A stretch of 64,000 bases of DNA from CAVSCR01 sp963726575 (lineage in GTDB: Bacteria; Actinomycetota; Actinomycetes; JAHEKZ01): positions 434,001-498,000 of the forward strand of contig CAVSCR010000003.1 of the NCBI GenBank assembly GCA_963726575.1. The letters run 5' to 3'. Of this stretch, positions 50,439 to 57,009 are shown piece by piece (positions within the stretch are counted from its first letter, which is position 1; each line of letters starts with the position of its first letter). The translations under genes were made by a program, and so were the position numbers. Under the pieces are notes generated by a model that had not been told where the DNA came from, made no database searches, and saw nothing but the letters and a program-made list of their open reading frames with translations.

Positions 50439-51740
50439 ATGTCTGACCTGCCGTTCGGCTTCGGGCCGGCTGACGAGGGGGACGACGAGTCGGGCTCGAC
50501 CGGTCCCGTGGACCCGTTCAGCGCGCTGTTCGGGGGCTCGCCGCAGGATCTCGGCGCCGCGTTCCAGCGCCTCGGGCAGATGCTCTCGTCGCCGTCTGCT
50601 GACGGCCCGGTGAACTGGGAGGCGGCCGCCGACGCCGCCCGTCAGATCGTGGCGCAGGCCGGCGACGCGTCTGTGAACATGGCCGACCGGCAAGCGGTGG
50701 GCGAGGCCCTCGACCTGGCCGACCTGTGGTTGGAACCGGCCACGTCGCTGCCGGCCTCGGGGGCACGTCCGACGGCCTGGAGCCGGGCCGACTGGGTTCA
50801 CCAGACACTGCCGCAGTGGCGGGCACTGATCGAGCCACTGGCGCAACGCGTCGCGGACGCCTCGACGCAGGCGGTGCCCCAGGAGATGCGGGACATGGCG
50901 GGTCCGCTTCTGGGGGTCATGCAACAGATGTCCGGCGCCATGTTCGGCGCGCAGGTCGGCCAGGGACTCGGCGCTCTTGCCACCGAGGTGGTCGGCTCCA
51001 CCGACATTGCCTTGCCGTTGGCACCGGACGGAACCTCAGCGCTCGTGCCTGACAACGTGCGCGCGTTCGGTGACGGGCTGCAGGTGCCCGCTGACGAGGT
51101 GCGGCTCTACCTCGCGCTGCGCGAAGCTGCGCACCAGCGGTTGTTCCACCACGCTCCCTGGCTGCGAACGCGCATCAGCAGTGCCGTCGACGACTACGCG
51201 CGCGGGATCACGATCGACACGTCCGCGATCGAAGGTGCACTGAGCGGGCTCGATCCGAGCAACCCCACGGCGCTGCAGGAGCTCATGACGTCGGGTGTGT
51301 TCGAGCCGCCGACGACTCCCGAGCAAGCGGCCGCCCTCGCTCGACTCGAGGCGGTCCTGGCGCTCGTCGAGGGCTGGGTCGACGACGTCGTCGACGCCGC
51401 AGCCGCACCACACCTGCCCGCGGCACCGGCGCTGCGCGAAGCGGTTCGGCGCGCGAGGGCCACGGGCGGACCCGCGCAGGCCACCTTCGCGACGCTGGTG
51501 GGCCTCGAGCTCACGCCGCGCCGCGTCCGGGAGGCGGCCGCACTGTGGCACTCACTGAACGACGCTCTCGGCGTAGCCGGACGGGACGCGGTGTGGGACC
51601 ACCCCGACCTGATGCCAGACGGTGACGACCTGGACGACCCGTCGGCCTTCCTCGAGCGGTTGCAGGCCGGCGAGGCACCACTGGACCTCTCCGCGCTCGA
51701 CGACGCTCCGCCCGCGCCGCCGGAGGACACCACGTCGTGA
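50439..51740 (+). CDS. Zinc-dependent metalloprotease family protein (DUF2342)
   Basis: The 433-residue protein starts at an ATG behind GAGAGGTGG and has the DUF2342 pattern: an acidic N-terminus, F-G-A-Q-V-G-Q-G-L-G-A-L-A in the middle and L-R-E-A-A-H-Q-R-L-F-H-H-A-P-W, the EAAH stretch giving the family's predicted zinc site. It is the Rv3195-type protein beside the PDZ protease and ThiF genes. Peptidase activity is predicted for the family. Stop overlaps the NUDIX gene (GTGA). Confidence 0.88.
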   Translation: MSDLPFGFGPADEGDDESGSTGPVDPFSALFGGSPQDLGAAFQRLGQMLSSPSADGPVNWEAAADAARQIVAQAGDASVNMADRQAVGEALDLADLWLEPATSLPASGARPTAWSRADWVHQTLPQWRALIEPLAQRVADASTQAVPQEMRDMAGPLLGVMQQMSGAMFGAQVGQGLGALATEVVGSTDIALPLAPDGTSALVPDNVRAFGDGLQVPADEVRLYLALREAAHQRLFHHAPWLRTRISSAVDDYARGITIDTSAIEGALSGLDPSNPTALQELMTSGVFEPPTTPEQAAALARLEAVLALVEGWVDDVVDAAAAPHLPAAPALREAVRRARATGGPAQATFATLVGLELTPRRVREAAALWHSLNDALGVAGRDAVWDHPDLMPDGDDLDDPSAFLERLQAGEAPLDLSALDDAPPAPPEDTTS

Positions 51741-52309
51741 CAACGCCGCGTTCGCGCGCAATGCAGACGCTGCGCCAGTTCGTCGCCCTCGATGCACACC
51801 AGAGGCAGCTACGACAAGAGTTCCTCACCCAACTCAGCGACCGGTCCGACGCGCTTGACCGCACCTGCCTGCCCGACCATCTGAGCGCCAGTGCGGTCGT
51901 CCTGTCCCCCGACGCCACCGCCGTGCTGCTCGACCTGCACCGCAAGGTGGGTCGGTGGTTGCAGTTCGGTGGCCACGTCGAGCCCGGGGACCACGACCTC
52001 GCGGCGACTGCCTTGCGAGAAGCCACGGAGGAGTCGGGGATCGACGACTTGGTGCTCGTGTCGATGCAGCCGCTGCGCCTGGACCGGCATCCGGCACCGT
52101 GTGCACCCGGACAGGCGCGCGACCACCTCGACGTGCAGTTCGCCGCCGTCGCGCCTGCGCGCCGGGCACCCAGGGTCAGTGAGGAGTCGCACGACGTTCA
52201 GTGGTTTGCCGTCGACGACCTTCCCCTCCTCACCGACGCATCGGTGCGCGCACTCGTGAGCGACGCTGTCGGGACCGTCAGCGAGCTTGCTTCTCCCAGG
52301 CGTCACTGA
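51737..52309 (+). CDS. NUDIX hydrolase
   Basis: The 190-residue protein has the NUDIX box G-G-H-V-E-P-G-D-H-D-L-A-A-T-A-L-R-E-A-T then E-E-S-G-I, matching GX5EX7REUXEEXGU. Substrates are nucleoside diphosphates linked to other moieties; which one is not evident. GTG start overlaps the previous gene. Its 3' end overlaps the convergent metallopeptidase by 32 bases. Confidence 0.93.
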   Translation: MTTPRSRAMQTLRQFVALDAHQRQLRQEFLTQLSDRSDALDRTCLPDHLSASAVVLSPDATAVLLDLHRKVGRWLQFGGHVEPGDHDLAATALREATEESGIDDLVLVSMQPLRLDRHPAPCAPGQARDHLDVQFAAVAPARRAPRVSEESHDVQWFAVDDLPLLTDASVRALVSDAVGTVSELASPRRH

Positions 52310-52871
52310 CCCCTTCGAGGTAGCCCCAGGCGCGTTGAGTGCGCGGGTACGCCTCCAGGAGCGCCCAGAACTCGGGTCCGTGCCCGGGGACGAGCAGGTG
52401 CGCGAGTTCGTGCAGGAGCACGTAGTCGATGACCCACTCGGGCAGACCCTGCAGCCGCGTCGAGAGCCGGATGGTCGCATCGTCGACGGTGCACGAGCCC
52501 CAACGGCTGTTCTGGTGCGGCGACCACCGCACGCTGACCGGGCGGGCACGGCCGTGCAGATAGCGCCGGGACAACTGCTCGGCTCGTTGCATCAGCGCTT
52601 CGTCGCTGGGTCGCGTGCGCGCCTCGCGCGCCGCGAGCTGGGCCACCATCTGTGCCGCCCAGCGCTCCTGCTCTGCCCGGGACATGCGTGCGGGGACCAG
52701 CACGATCGTCCGGTCTCCGTCCCGATATGCGGACACGGTGCGCCGCCGACGTGCGCTGCGCCGGATCTCCACGAGGTCCGTGTCGCCCGGCGTGGCGAGC
52801 GGTTTCGAGACCGGGTCGGGGTCGTCGAAGGGCAGTTCGACGGGCACCCCGGCGGCGAAGGATTCCGTCAT
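52278..52871 (-). CDS. YgjP-like M48-type metallopeptidase (DUF45)
   Basis: From ATG 52871 the 197-residue protein shows R-R-S-A-R-R-R-R-T-V-S-A-Y, S-R-W-G-S-C and the zinc motif L-L-H-E-L-A-H-L-L-V-P-G-H-G-P-E-F-W, i.e. HEXXH plus a downstream His and Glu. This is the YgjP family, linked to DNA-binding metallopeptidases such as SprT-like proteins. An in-frame extension to 52937 lacks a ribosome-binding site. Confidence 0.9.
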   Translation of the reverse strand: MTESFAAGVPVELPFDDPDPVSKPLATPGDTDLVEIRRSARRRRTVSAYRDGDRTIVLVPARMSRAEQERWAAQMVAQLAAREARTRPSDEALMQRAEQLSRRYLHGRARPVSVRWSPHQNSRWGSCTVDDATIRLSTRLQGLPEWVIDYVLLHELAHLLVPGHGPEFWALLEAYPRTQRAWGYLEGVSDAWEKQAR

Positions 52872-53165
52872 GGGGCCAACGTACGCGCCCCCACCGACCC
52901 GGCCCCCCACCTCCGCACCGCCCGGTCGACGTGTCACCGGGACCGGTCGAGAACCGCTGCGGACGTCCTTCGTTCACCTGGCGGACTGCTCCTGGCCACC
53001 AATTTCCGTCCACACCCCGTGGACGGCTTCGTCGCAGGTCAGCGGTGGTGCCGGGCGGTGGTGGCCGCGCTCGTCAACAACGTTGTGAACCCTTCGTCAA
53101 CAGGGACACGCCACGACGTCCCCAAGGTGTCCACAGGTCGATCCACAGGGCGTTCCACGCCCACG
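52872..53165. other. Intergenic DNA upstream of structured leader
   Basis: No gene is seen. ACAACGTTGT is a perfect 10-bp palindrome at 53077-53086, and two CCACAGG motifs at 53130 and 53143 lie close together. Their roles are unknown. Confidence 0.4.
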
Positions 53166-53195
53166 TTGACGGAACCGGCCTGCGCTGCCTACCTT
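53166..53195 (+). promoter_or_regulatory. SigA-type promoter TTGACG-N18-TACCTT
   Basis: TTGACG at 53166-53171 and TACCTT at 53190-53195 are separated by 18 bases, a strong housekeeping promoter for an actinobacterium. Transcription would begin around 53202-53204, exactly at the first base of the long hairpin that follows. Confidence 0.75.
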
Positions 53196-53203
53196 CCTCC
53201 CCG

Positions 53204-53280
53204 ACGAAGCCCTCGGGATAACGGGCGGGCGTTCGCAAGGGGAAGGCGAACGGCCGCATCACGCGACCCGAGGGCTTCGT
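53204..53280 (+). ncRNA. Structured RNA element: nested hairpin, candidate riboregulator
   Basis: The arms ACGAAGCCCTCGGG (53204-53217) and CCCGAGGGCTTCGT (53267-53280) are perfectly complementary (14 bp). Inside them CGTTCGC (53230-53236) and GCGAACG (53246-53252) form a second helix around AAGGGGAAG. A further 7-bp hairpin (CGGAGCG/CGCTCCG, 53338-53357) precedes the ribosome-binding site of the DUF5679 gene. No T-tract follows the main stem. It matches no RNA class I can name; it is either a leader of that mRNA or an independent small RNA. Confidence 0.6.
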
Positions 53281-53382
53281 GATGCTCAGGGTCCCCAGTC
53301 GGCGTGCTTGTGTGCCGTAGGGTTCCCAGCGGGTTGCCGGAGCGCCGCCGCGCTCCGCCGGATCGCCAGGAGGATGGACACG

Positions 53383-53538
53383 ATGGCCGAGAGCTACACC
53401 GGCGACGCCTACTGCGTGAAGTGCAAAGCCAAGCGCGACTTCACCGGCGAGGTGCATGTCGTCAACGGTCGTCGCATGGCCAAGGGCATCTGCCCGGTCT
53501 GCGGCACCAAGCTCAACCGGATCCTCGGCAAGGCCTGA
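53383..53538 (+). CDS. DUF5679 zinc-ribbon protein
   Basis: The 51-residue protein has two CxxC knuckles (Y-C-V-K-C-K and C-P-V-C-G) and ends T-K-L-N-R-I-L-G-K. This is the DUF5679 family, short zinc ribbons of actinobacteria with unknown role. The ATG at 53383 lies nine bases after AGGAGG; an ATG immediately after AGGAGG is too close to use. It has a 180-base structured leader and its own strong terminator, so it is monocistronic. Confidence 0.9.
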   Translation: MAESYTGDAYCVKCKAKRDFTGEVHVVNGRRMAKGICPVCGTKLNRILGKA

Positions 53539-53583
53539 TCGAGCCACACCCGAAAGGCCCGACCGAAGGCCCCGCAGGACGAA

Positions 53584-53622
53584 CGACGAGGGGGCGGACC
53601 ACCACGGTCCGCCCCCTCGTCG
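53584..53622 (+). terminator. Strong hairpin terminator
   Basis: A perfect 17-bp stem (arms 53584-53600 and 53606-53622, GC-rich) with loop ACCAC lies 45 bases after the DUF5679 stop. There is no U-tract, as is common in actinobacterial terminators. Confidence 0.8.
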
Positions 53623-53691
53623 CGTCCACCTCGAGTGCACCCGTGTGGATGCACTCGGTGTGCGCCGACGGCACGGTGGCACGCTCCGCCG

Positions 53692-54729
53692 ATGCGCCGA
53701 CCCATGCTCAAGACCGCGGCACGTCGCCTGTGGCGCTCGCCCGACTCCGTGCAGTTCGGTACCGACCCGGCGCGTGCGCTGGTGCTCTGCGGTCTCGACG
53801 ACGCCAGGGCGAGCCTGCTCGGGGCTCTGGACGGTAGCCGTGACCTCGCCGCCTTGCACGACATCGGATCCACCTCTGGGCTGAGTGCAGCTGACGTCGA
53901 TGAGCTGCTGAGCCGGCTGCACGCCGGCGGTGTGCTCGACGACGGCGCGTCGAGCACCGGACTCGCCGACCAACGTGGACTCCGCTCGTTGCTGCCGTGG
54001 GAACGCCAGCAGCTCGGCGCCGACGCCGCGGTGTTGTCGAGCGTCGGCGACCCCACCGTCCCCGCTGGACAGCGCATCCGCCGTCGGCGGGCGGCTGGGG
54101 TTCGCGTCATCGGCATCGACCGGATCGGCGCGCAGCTGTGTCTGCTGCTGGCCAGCGGTGGCATCGCCGGAGTCGAGCCCGTCGATCCGGTCGCCACCCA
54201 GCCCGGCGACCTCGCGCCCGGTGGGTTGAGCGCGAGCGCCCTCGATCTGTCGCGAGCAGACGGGGTACGCCGCCAGCTCGGGCTCACGGCTCCAAGCGTG
54301 CGCACCACCGTCGCCGATCCGGACCTGTGGGTGCTCGTCGGGCGTCCGGCGTTCGCCGAGGTACCCGACCTGATGCGTCGCGGCACTGCTCACCTCGTGG
54401 TCGACGTGCGCGCGGGCAGCACGTTGGTCGGACCATTCGTGAGACCAGGCGTCACCGCGTGTTCGGAGTGCCTCGACCGTTATCGCACCGACCGCGACCC
54501 GAGTTGGCCGACCGTCATCGCACAGCTGACCGGCAACCAGTACGTCGCCGTCGACGTGGTCAGTGCCACGGTGAGCGCAGCCGTCGCGGCGATGCAGGTG
54601 TTCATGCACGTCGACGGAGTGATCCCCACGACCACGAACGCACTGCTCGACGTCCGCCTGCCCGATGCCACGACCTCGTGGCGTCCGGTCTCGGCGCACC
54701 CCCTTTGCGGCTGTACCTGGCCCGGATGA
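53692..54729 (+). CDS. ThiF/E1-like protein, cyclodehydratase-related
   Basis: The ~345-residue protein is the actinobacterial Rv3196 type. It shows G-V-R-V-I-G-I-D-R-I-G-A-Q-L-C-L-L-L-A-S in place of the adenylate-binding Rossmann loop and a Cys-containing R-P-G-V-T-A-C-S-E-C-L-D-R-Y-R segment, then H-P-L-C-G-C-T near the end: four Cys that could bind zinc as in TOMM cyclodehydratases. No precursor peptide gene is visible. Start uncertain (ATG 53692 or 53704). It is 24 bases from the UbiB gene on the same strand. Confidence 0.82.
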   Translation: MRRPMLKTAARRLWRSPDSVQFGTDPARALVLCGLDDARASLLGALDGSRDLAALHDIGSTSGLSAADVDELLSRLHAGGVLDDGASSTGLADQRGLRSLLPWERQQLGADAAVLSSVGDPTVPAGQRIRRRRAAGVRVIGIDRIGAQLCLLLASGGIAGVEPVDPVATQPGDLAPGGLSASALDLSRADGVRRQLGLTAPSVRTTVADPDLWVLVGRPAFAEVPDLMRRGTAHLVVDVRAGSTLVGPFVRPGVTACSECLDRYRTDRDPSWPTVIAQLTGNQYVAVDVVSATVSAAVAAMQVFMHVDGVIPTTTNALLDVRLPDATTSWRPVSAHPLCGCTWPG

Positions 54730-54753
54730 CGCTGGAGAGGTGACAATGGCCAG

Positions 54754-56112
54754 GTGACCGACATCCCACGCCGCGCAGTGACACGTACTGCCCGGCTGGC
54801 GACGTTGCCGATCGGCTTCGCCGGACGTACGGCGGTCGGCTTCGGCAAGCGAGTCGGAGGCAAGCCGGCCGACGCCGTGCTGGCAGAGGTCCAGGCCAGA
54901 ACGGCCGAGCAGATGTTTCGCGTCCTGGGAGAGCTCAAGGGCGGCGCCATGAAGTTCGGACAGGGCCTGTCCATCTTCGAAGCCGCCCTCCCCGAGGAGG
55001 TCGCCGCTCCCTACCGCGCTGCGCTGACCAAGCTGCAGGAGGCCGCACCACCGCTTCCGGCGCCCTCGGTGCACGCCGTCCTCACCGAGCAGCTCGGACC
55101 GCGTTGGCGAGGCCGGTTCCGTGAGTTCGACGACGTGCCAGCCGCGGCGGCGTCGATCGGGCAGGTGCACCGGGCTGTCGCGCGCGACGGTCGCGCGGTG
55201 GCCGTCAAGATCCAGTACCCAGGTGCTGGGCAGGCGCTGTTGTCGGACCTGAACCAGATCGCCCGGATGGGCCGGATCATGAAGCCGTTGGCTCCGGGCC
55301 TGGACCTCAAGCCGTTGGTCGACGAGATGCGCGCCCGCATGGCCGAGGAGCTCGACTACTCGCGCGAGGCGCGCAACCAGCAGGTGTTCGCGCGGGCGTT
55401 TCGGGACGACCCCGACTTCTGGGTTCCGGCCGTCGTCGCGAAGTCCGATCGGGTGCTGGTGACCGAGTGGGTGGAGGGCACCCCGCTGTCGGAGATCATC
55501 GGTGCCGGAACCGCAGCTCAACGCGACCGCGCCGGGCAGCTGCTCGTGCGCCTGCTCTTCAGCTCCCCGTCACGGGTCGGGCTGCTGCACGCCGACCCGC
55601 ATCCGGGTAACTTCCGGCTGTGCGCCGACGGGCGGCTCGGAGTGATCGACTTCGGCGCGGTCAACGAGTTGCCCGATGGACTGCCCGCCTCGATCGGCTC
55701 GTTGGCCCGGCTGGCTCTGGAGGGGGACGCCCCGGCGGTGCTCGCGGGGTTGCGCGGCGAGGGGTTCGTCCGCGACAAGATCACGATCGAGCCGCAGACG
55801 CTGCTCGACTACCTGGTGCCGCTGCTGGAGCCGATCCGAGAGCCGCAGTTCCGGTTCACGCGGTCGTGGCTGCGCGCCGAGACGGCGCGTCTGGCCGACC
55901 TACGACAGGCGACCACGGGCATGAAGCTCAACCTGCCTCCCTCCTACATGCTGATCCATCGGGTGGTCCTGGGGACGATGGGCGTGTTGTGCCAACTCGA
56001 TGCGCAGGCCCCATACCGGGCCGAAATCGAAGCGTGGGTGCCTGGATTCGTGCCAGGGCACGATCCAGGACACCCACGCCATCGACGGGGCGGTCTCACT
56101 GCGTCAACGTGA
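54754..56112 (+). CDS. ABC1/UbiB-family atypical kinase
   Basis: The 452-residue protein has the family landmarks: M-K-F-G-Q-G-L-S (KxGQ), A-A-A-S-I-G-Q-V-H-R-A (Ala-rich nucleotide loop), R-A-V-A-V-K-I-Q-Y-P-G, E-E-L-D-Y-S-R-E-A-R-N, H-A-D-P-H-P-G-N-F and I-D-F-G-A. UbiB kinases act as ATPases in quinone or lipid metabolism. It is the Rv3197 type, next to whiB7 as in mycobacteria, where it has been linked to intrinsic macrolide resistance. GTG start. Confidence 0.92.
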   Translation: MTDIPRRAVTRTARLATLPIGFAGRTAVGFGKRVGGKPADAVLAEVQARTAEQMFRVLGELKGGAMKFGQGLSIFEAALPEEVAAPYRAALTKLQEAAPPLPAPSVHAVLTEQLGPRWRGRFREFDDVPAAAASIGQVHRAVARDGRAVAVKIQYPGAGQALLSDLNQIARMGRIMKPLAPGLDLKPLVDEMRARMAEELDYSREARNQQVFARAFRDDPDFWVPAVVAKSDRVLVTEWVEGTPLSEIIGAGTAAQRDRAGQLLVRLLFSSPSRVGLLHADPHPGNFRLCADGRLGVIDFGAVNELPDGLPASIGSLARLALEGDAPAVLAGLRGEGFVRDKITIEPQTLLDYLVPLLEPIREPQFRFTRSWLRAETARLADLRQATTGMKLNLPPSYMLIHRVVLGTMGVLCQLDAQAPYRAEIEAWVPGFVPGHDPGHPRHRRGGLTAST

Positions 56113-56120
56113 CGAGACCG
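56091..56120. terminator. Imperfect bidirectional hairpin
   Basis: CGGTCTCAC and GTGA-c-GAGACCG (56091-56120) can pair with one bulge between the convergent UbiB and small basic-protein genes. No T-run; likely shared terminator. Confidence 0.45.
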
Positions 56121-56278
56121 GCTCGGACATGAGCCTCGCGAGCCCGACGTACCGCTCGCTCCGCTCGACGGTGCGCCCGCAGAGCCTCATGAACACGCGC
56201 AGCTCGCTGCGCGTCCAGGCCCTGACGTACGCGTTGGTCGTGATGTGAGCGCGCCAGCGCTTCACTGGTCAAGAACAT
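56096..56278 (-). CDS. Small basic conserved actinobacterial protein
   Basis: The 60-residue product starts M-F-L-T-S-E-A-L-A-R-S-H and continues as an Arg/Ala-rich helix (E-A-L-R-A-H-R-R-A-E-R-A-V-R-R-A-R). I recall the same kind of short protein (start M-[FY]-L-V-x-E-x-L-A-R-A-H) in many actinobacteria. AGGGGA lies six bases ahead of the ATG. It is 44 bases downstream of whiB7 on the same strand and may share its transcript. Role unknown. Confidence 0.65.
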   Translation of the reverse strand: MFLTSEALARSHHDQRVRQGLDAQRAARVHEALRAHRRAERAVRRAREAHVRAGLVTLTQ

Positions 56279-56322
56279 CTGCGTTCCCCTGTCTGGAAGT
56301 GTTGGATCTTCGGTCTGAACTC

Positions 56323-56613
56323 TCATGCGGCGGACTCGTCCTTACGGGGCCGCCCGCGGGGCCGCTTGCGTGGCACCACGACGCCCTGCACGAACAGCTC
56401 CCCGCCCCACACACCCCAGGGCTCCCGGCGGTCGAGAGCACCTTCGAGGCAGGACATCTGCACGGGGCAGGTACGGCACAGGGTCTTCGCGTACTCCACT
56501 CCCTCGGGGGTCTCGGCGAACCAGACCTCCGGGTCGTAGACGTGGCACGGCGGACGGACCGTCGCGACGAGCTGCGCGTCGGTGGGCAGCTCGAAGAGCG
56601 TGGCGGTCGTCAT
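56323..56613 (-). CDS. whiB7: WhiB7 redox-responsive transcription factor
   Basis: The 96-residue protein binds a [4Fe-4S] cluster through C23, C46, C49 and C55, contacts sigma-A via E-P-W-G-V-W-G-G (64-71) and ends with an AT-hook R-G-R-P-R-K (86-91), the feature unique to WhiB7. It activates intrinsic antibiotic-resistance genes. The ATG follows a very strong AAGGAGGTGA. Upstream are an attenuator, a uORF and an AT-rich-flanked promoter, listed separately, forming the antibiotic-inducible leader known in this family. Confidence 0.96.
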   Translation of the reverse strand: MTTATLFELPTDAQLVATVRPPCHVYDPEVWFAETPEGVEYAKTLCRTCPVQMSCLEGALDRREPWGVWGGELFVQGVVVPRKRPRGRPRKDESAA

Positions 56614-56678
56614 GCCGGTCACCTCCTTCACGTGGTTGTGTCGATCGCTGGTGGCGGACAGATACACGGGACAGATAC

Positions 56679-56716
56679 AAAAAGGCCGCGGATCCCGGGT
56701 CTCGGGTTCCGCGGCC
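56679..56716 (-). terminator. whiB7 leader attenuator (intrinsic terminator)
   Basis: On the minus strand GGCCGCGGA (arm) ... TCCGCGGCC with an inner CCC/GGG extension is followed directly by TTTTT (56679-56683). This is a textbook intrinsic terminator, 65 bases before the whiB7 start, between uORF and gene. It should stop basal transcription and be bypassed when ribosomes stall on the uORF. Confidence 0.9.
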
Positions 56717-56741
56717 TGGAGGTGGCCGGTCTGGTGAGGCG

Positions 56742-56915
56742 CTAGACCGGTGGGCTCCAGACACGGGGCCCGATGACGTCGACGTTGATGCGGTTCACGG
56801 GAGCCATCCGCAAAGAGGCGAGCTCTCCCCGGACGCGCGAGCCGGCACCGAAGCCGCTGCATGCGGTGACCGCACGTGCGTGCTCGGTGCTCGACGTCGT
56901 TGGGTAGTTCTTCAT
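56742..56915 (-). CDS. whiB7 leader peptide (uORF)
   Basis: A 57-codon ORF begins at ATG 56915, eight bases after GGAGG, and ends 25 bases before the attenuator stem. The peptide starts M-K-N-Y-P-T-T-S-S-T-E-H and ends G-P-R-V-W-S-P-P-V; the final S-P-P could slow ribosomes close to the attenuator. A GTG at 56924 lies too close to the ribosome-binding site. In the whiB7/wblC family, inhibition of uORF translation by ribosome-targeting antibiotics favours read-through. Coding by the leader is seen; the mechanism is family knowledge. Confidence 0.82.
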   Translation of the reverse strand: MKNYPTTSSTEHARAVTACSGFGAGSRVRGELASLRMAPVNRINVDVIGPRVWSPPV

Positions 56916-56974
56916 CACGGCCACCTCCGTTCCTCGTCTCGGTCCACGCGCTGGTCGCGCGACGGCGTTCTGGC

Positions 56975-57004
56975 AGGGTAGGTGCCGCAGCGCGGGTGGG
57001 GCAA
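56975..57004 (-). promoter_or_regulatory. whiB7 promoter with AT-rich upstream element
   Basis: TTGCCC (56999-57004) and TACCCT (56975-56980) on the minus strand are spaced by 18 bases. Immediately upstream of the -35 is G-T-A-A-T-T-C-A, the AT-rich patch recognised by the WhiB7 AT-hook at its targets, consistent with autoactivation. The patch overlaps the uvrD2 stop codon. Confidence 0.78.
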
Positions 57005-57009
57005 GTGAA

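Noticed and set aside
53125..53150. Two CCACAGG motifs resembling DnaA boxes
   Set aside because: Only partial matches, just two copies, no AT-rich region and no dnaA or dnaN nearby; not an origin.
53074..55521. Minus-strand frame of 815 codons opposite the ThiF and UbiB genes
   Set aside because: No ribosome-binding site or motif; both opposite genes are clear families.
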